This document shows positions 6,838 through 12,574 of a stretch of DNA of 12,574 nt, one piece after another (position 1 is the first letter of the stretch; every line of letters begins with the position of its first letter). The notes under the pieces are model-generated. The model saw only the letters and a program-made list of their open reading frames with translations. It was not told the origin of the DNA and made no database searches. Position numbers and translations under genes: made by a program. The DNA lies in NCBI GenBank assembly GCA_019308985.1, contig JAFDHB010000104.1, positions 1 through 12,574 of the forward strand, in the 5' to 3' direction. This DNA comes from Deltaproteobacteria bacterium (GTDB lineage Bacteria > Desulfobacterota > DSM-4660 > Desulfatiglandales > HGW-15).

Positions 6838-6913
6838 CATCCCTTTGATGTGGAGCTGGTGAGACCCTAAGGGTATACTCTAGTCTTTTTGAAAAACCTG
6901 CGTATAGCACGAT

Positions 6914-7564
6914 ATGTTGGAGCATCACTACATTGTCATCGAGGGACCTCTCGGGGTCGGCAAGACCAGCCTTGCAATGATGCTTGCAGACAAGATAAAC
7001 GCGCAAACCCTGATGGAAGATGTTGACGAAAATCCGTTTCTGATCAACTTTTACCAAAATCCGAGGAAATACGGTTTTCAGGCCCAGATATTTTTCCTTC
7101 TGAGGCGTTACAATCTGGCCATGGAACTGACCCAGATGGACCTGTTCAGACGGGTGGTGGTATCCGATTACCTCTTTGACAAGGATCGAATATTCGCAAA
7201 GGCCAACCTGGAAGACGACGAGTTCTGGCTGTACGAGCAGCTCTTTCAGATACTCAAGGGGCGGATTCCCACCCCTGACCTCGTTATTTTCCTTCAGGCC
7301 AGGACCGAGGTGCTTCTTGAAAGGATACGGAAAAGAAAAAGGAAATATGAAAAAGCTATAAGTTACAAATACTTAGAGAAAATCAATCAGGCCTTCAACG
7401 ACTTCTTTTTTCATTTTTCCGACTGCCCGTTGCTGGTCATCAACGCTTCGGAAATAGACTTCGTCAATGTTCCCGAAGACTTTGAAGACCTGATCCGTAG
7501 GATAAGGGAGATGAAGTCCGGAACTCGGTACTATGTACCCTTTAGTGCAAGAGAGAAGCTGTAA
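6914..7564 (+). CDS. Deoxynucleoside kinase-like protein (dNK/dGK family)
   Basis: The 216-residue product belongs to the deoxynucleoside kinase fold (COG1428-like), whose members phosphorylate deoxynucleosides with ATP in salvage. It has the P-loop GPLGVGKTS (11-19), the substrate-site segment DENPFL, FQAQIFFLLRRYNLA, and a lid-like RIRKRKRKYEK segment. Where dCK- and dGK-type enzymes have ERS before SDR, this protein has DYL before FDKDRIFA, so the usual arginine of that motif is Tyr. I recall similar DY..F.KD forms in bacterial relatives, so this is probably a subfamily trait, but substrate specificity cannot be assigned. No good Shine-Dalgarno precedes ATG 6914. panC starts 3 bp after the stop. 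The pairing with panC suggests an operon but does not define the function. Confidence 0.85.
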   Translation: MLEHHYIVIEGPLGVGKTSLAMMLADKINAQTLMEDVDENPFLINFYQNPRKYGFQAQIFFLLRRYNLAMELTQMDLFRRVVVSDYLFDKDRIFAKANLEDDEFWLYEQLFQILKGRIPTPDLVIFLQARTEVLLERIRKRKRKYEKAISYKYLEKINQAFNDFFFHFSDCPLLVINASEIDFVNVPEDFEDLIRRIREMKSGTRYYVPFSAREKL

Positions 7565-7567
7565 GGC

Positions 7568-8422
7568 ATGGAAGTCATTGAATCCTGTAAATCAGTACAG
7601 GATAAATCCGAATCCTTTCGCAGAGACGGGCACACGATCGCCCTGGTCCCGACCATGGGTTTCTTCCATCAAGGGCACATTGAATTGATGAAGGTCGGAA
7701 GGAAGTACTCCGACAAGTTGATAGTAAGTATCTTTGTCAATCCGATACAGTTCGGCCCTGCAGAAGACTACGATACCTACCCCAGGGACCTGGAAGGTGA
7801 TCTAGCCAAGGCCCGCGAGGTCGGGGTCGATATTGTTTTTGCACCTTCTGCAGAAGAAATGTATCCGGAGGGGTTCCAAACTAAAGTGGTTGTTGAGAAG
7901 GCCACCAAGTATCTGTGCGGGAAATCCAGGCCAGGTCATTTCGAGGGCGTGGCTACGGTGGTGGCAAAGCTCTTTCACCTGACCAAGCCTCACCTTGCCA
8001 TATTCGGCCAGAAGGACTACCAGCAACTAACCGTGATCAGCCGAATGGTAAAGGACCTTTCTATGGATGTGCAGATCATCGGGGTCCGTACCGTGAGAGA
8101 ATCTGATGGCCTGGCAATGAGCTCCAGAAACAGTTACCTCAGCCTGGAGGAGAGAAGGTCTGCCCTTTGTCTCAAGAAATCCCTGGATTTGGCCCATCGG
8201 ATGTTTCAAAAGGGTGAAACCGACGCAAGAGAGATAAGAAGAGCAATGGAAAAACTCATCCGTGAACACCCCTTTACAGAGATCGAGTACGTCAGTGTGT
8301 GCGACCCGGTGACTCTTGAGGAGGTTGACCGGGCAGGAAAGGACAGCCTCGTTGCCGTTGCAGTCAAGGTGGGGACTACACGCCTCATAGACAATTGTAT
8401 CATGGGCAGGGGGCCAAGCTGA
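7568..8422 (+). CDS. panC: Pantothenate synthetase (pantoate--beta-alanine ligase)
   Basis: PanC joins pantoate and beta-alanine through a pantoyl-adenylate, the last step of pantothenate (coenzyme A precursor) synthesis. The 284-residue product has the nucleotidyltransferase signature PTMGFFHQGH (H34-Q-G-H37, the HIGH-like motif), FVNPIQFGPAEDYDTYPR, GHFEGVATVVAKLF, the FGQKDYQQL adenylation segment, the KMSKS-equivalent MSSRN, and the C-terminal ARIG-like part RLIDN. Length is typical. The start is 3 bp after the preceding stop, with GAGAGAAG (7551-7558) and TAAGG as possible ribosome-binding sequences, so it is probably coupled to the kinase gene. panB and panD are absent from the window. 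Confidence 0.97.
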   Translation: MEVIESCKSVQDKSESFRRDGHTIALVPTMGFFHQGHIELMKVGRKYSDKLIVSIFVNPIQFGPAEDYDTYPRDLEGDLAKAREVGVDIVFAPSAEEMYPEGFQTKVVVEKATKYLCGKSRPGHFEGVATVVAKLFHLTKPHLAIFGQKDYQQLTVISRMVKDLSMDVQIIGVRTVRESDGLAMSSRNSYLSLEERRSALCLKKSLDLAHRMFQKGETDAREIRRAMEKLIREHPFTEIEYVSVCDPVTLEEVDRAGKDSLVAVAVKVGTTRLIDNCIMGRGPS

Positions 8423-8434
8423 GAAATCACACGG

Positions 8435-8450
8435 CCGGGCATTGGCCCGG
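8435..8450 (+). promoter_or_regulatory. GC-rich hairpin between panC and metK
   Basis: CCGGGC (8435-8440) and GCCCGG (8445-8450) form a perfect 6-bp stem around ATTG, starting 12 nt after the panC stop. No T run follows (ACCTGATCAC), so it is not a standard intrinsic terminator. It may stabilise the panC 3' end or pause polymerase. It does not match SAM or SAH riboswitch architectures that I can recall. Nothing else is evident between it and the metK Shine-Dalgarno AAAGGAGA (8503-8510). Confidence 0.4.
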
Positions 8451-8515
8451 ACCTGATCACACCAATTAATACAGCGAAAACACTGCACGATATCGGTTCA
8501 GGAAAGGAGAAGCAT

Positions 8516-9682
8516 ATGAAAACAGACAACTTCTTGTTCACATCAGAATCAGTGACAGAGGGACACCCCGACAAGATCGCTGATCAAATCTCGGATCATG
8601 TGCTGGACAAGATCCTTGAACAGGACAAGAAAGCCCGGGTCGCGTGCGAGACCCTTGTCACCACCGGCCTGGCCATGATAGCCGGAGAGATAACCACCTC
8701 TGCCTACGTCCATTTGCCGGACGTGGTACGAGAGACCATAAGGGACATAGGGTACAACAATTCCTCCATGGGGTTTGATTGGGAAACCTGCGCTGTCATC
8801 TCCACTATAGATAAACAGTCTCCTGACATCGCCATTGGCATTGAGGAGGGGAAAGGCCTTTTCAAGGAGCAAGGGGCCGGAGACCAGGGCCTGATGTTCG
8901 GCTATGCTTGTACAGACACCCCCACCCTCATGCCCATGCCCATCTACCTTGCCCACGGATTGACAAAACGACTTGCCCATGTCAGGAAATCCGGTAAGTT
9001 GCCATGGCTTCGACCGGACGGCAAATCCCAGATCACCGTGGAGTACGTGGACGGCAAGCCCCAAAGGGCTCATAGCATTGTTATTGCTGCACAGCACCAC
9101 CCGGACGTGGACTATGACACGCTCAGGGATGCGATTATTGAAGAGGTGATCAAGAAGGTCGTCCCCGCAGACATGCTGGACGAAGATACACAGTATTTCA
9201 TAAATACTACCGGCAGGTTCGTCATTGGTGGTCCCATGGGCGACTGCGGGCTTACCGGCCGTAAGATCATCATGGATACTTACGGAGGATTTGGATACCA
9301 CGGCGGCGGTGCCTTCTCAGGCAAGGACCCATCAAAGGTGGACAGGAGCTCTTCTTACATGTGCCGTTACATCGTAAAGAACATCGTGGCTGCGGGTCTG
9401 GCCGAAAAGTGCGAGATCCAAATAGCATACACCATCGGGCGCGCCCAACCCGTCTCTGTCACGGTGGGTACATATGGTACCGGGGTCATCTCCAGCGCCG
9501 AGTTGACTGAGATCGTCAAGAAGGAATTCGACCTCCGCCCGGCAGCCATCATCGAAAGGCTCCATCTCCTCAGACCTATTTACAGGAAAACGTGTAATTA
9601 CGGTCATTTCGGCAGAGAGCTGCCTGAATTTACCTGGGAAAAAACGGATCTTGTGGAGACGCTTAAAAGGGCGGTAAAATAA
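8516..9682 (+). CDS. metK: S-adenosylmethionine synthetase (methionine adenosyltransferase)
   Basis: MetK makes S-adenosylmethionine from methionine and ATP, releasing phosphate and pyrophosphate, as a cytoplasmic homotetramer. The 388-residue product starts [20 protein letters not shown] with the catalytic His (H17) in GHPDK. It carries the family signature [12 protein letters not shown], the DTYGG segment, and the glycine-rich P-loop-like [19 protein letters not shown]. Length is typical (about 380-400). ATG 8516 has a strong Shine-Dalgarno (AAAGGAGA, 8503-8510). The 93-bp gap upstream contains a GC-rich hairpin and could hold a promoter, though I see no convincing -35/-10 pair. ahcY follows after 39 bp, placing SAM synthesis and SAH removal together. 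Confidence 0.98.
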   Translation: MKTDNFLFTSESVTEGHPDKIADQISDHVLDKILEQDKKARVACETLVTTGLAMIAGEITTSAYVHLPDVVRETIRDIGYNNSSMGFDWETCAVISTIDKQSPDIAIGIEEGKGLFKEQGAGDQGLMFGYACTDTPTLMPMPIYLAHGLTKRLAHVRKSGKLPWLRPDGKSQITVEYVDGKPQRAHSIVIAAQHHPDVDYDTLRDAIIEEVIKKVVPADMLDEDTQYFINTTGRFVIGGPMGDCGLTGRKIIMDTYGGFGYHGGGAFSGKDPSKVDRSSSYMCRYIVKNIVAAGLAEKCEIQIAYTIGRAQPVSVTVGTYGTGVISSAELTEIVKKEFDLRPAAIIERLHLLRPIYRKTCNYGHFGRELPEFTWEKTDLVETLKRAVK

Positions 9683-9709
9683 GACTACTCGGGTGCAAAT
9701 TACGAATAG

Positions 9710-12574
<2,865 letters not shown>

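Noticed and set aside
6864..6874. ACCCTAAGGGT inverted repeat in the rsmA-kinase spacer
   Set aside because: The loop would be at most 3 nt with a 4-bp stem. It is not convincing as a terminator or operator.
6851..6879. Promoter-like TATACT (6874-6879) with TGGAGC 17 bp upstream before the deoxynucleoside kinase gene
   Set aside because: The -10 is good but the -35 matches at only 3 of 6 positions and there is no extended -10. It is possible, but too weak to annotate.
8549..9301. 250-codon open frame on the minus strand opposite metK
   Set aside because: It lies wholly within metK, has no recognisable domain and reflects third-position bias in the real gene.

Overview
The window looks like chromosomal DNA from a Desulfobacterota (deltaproteobacterial) bacterium. 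This is an inference from gene content: a selenoprotein-type OsmC protein, a CHASE2-kinase/PP2C locus, a short-form ('archaeal-type') S-adenosylhomocysteine hydrolase beside metK, a ComEA-like SLBB/HhH protein and a moderate GC content. All convincing genes are on the + strand, coding density is high, and I see no mobile element, CRISPR array, tRNA or rRNA.

Layout. (1) 9-482: an OsmC-family thiol-redox protein whose reading frame is interrupted only by a UGA, at the position of the family's first catalytic cysteine. A hairpin with bacterial SECIS geometry follows the UGA, so I read it as a complete selenoprotein, not two small ORFs. (2) 483-623: a gap with a weak terminator-like hairpin and a plausible sigma-70 promoter. 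It leads into lysC (aspartate kinase, 624-1862), which overlaps a ComEA-like membrane-anchored DNA-binding protein (1837-2400). (3) 2464-4773: a CHASE2 sensor protein with a C-terminal Ser/Thr-kinase fold that has lost the HRD aspartate and the helix-C glutamate, so a predicted pseudokinase. It is followed at once by a 40-codon stump of a PP2C phosphatase (4781-4903), cut off just before the first metal-binding motif and running into the start of tsaD. The kinase/phosphatase pair therefore appears to have decayed on both sides. (4) 4891-11047: a housekeeping run of tsaD (t6A tRNA modification), rsmA (16S rRNA dimethylation), a deoxynucleoside kinase-like gene, panC (pantothenate), metK (SAM synthesis) and ahcY (SAH hydrolysis). 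(5) 11044-12574: a YejA-type periplasmic oligopeptide-binding protein with a signal peptide, overlapping ahcY by ATGA and cut by the window edge.

How it works together. metK and ahcY make and recycle the methyl donor used by enzymes such as RsmA. tsaD and rsmA both serve translation. lysC and panC are biosynthetic. The short gaps (3-93 bp) and overlaps suggest cotranscription from the CHASE2 gene or tsaD through yejA, possibly with internal promoters. The points most worth following are the Sec-OsmC protein with its SECIS, and the linked loss of kinase catalytic residues and of the adjacent phosphatase.
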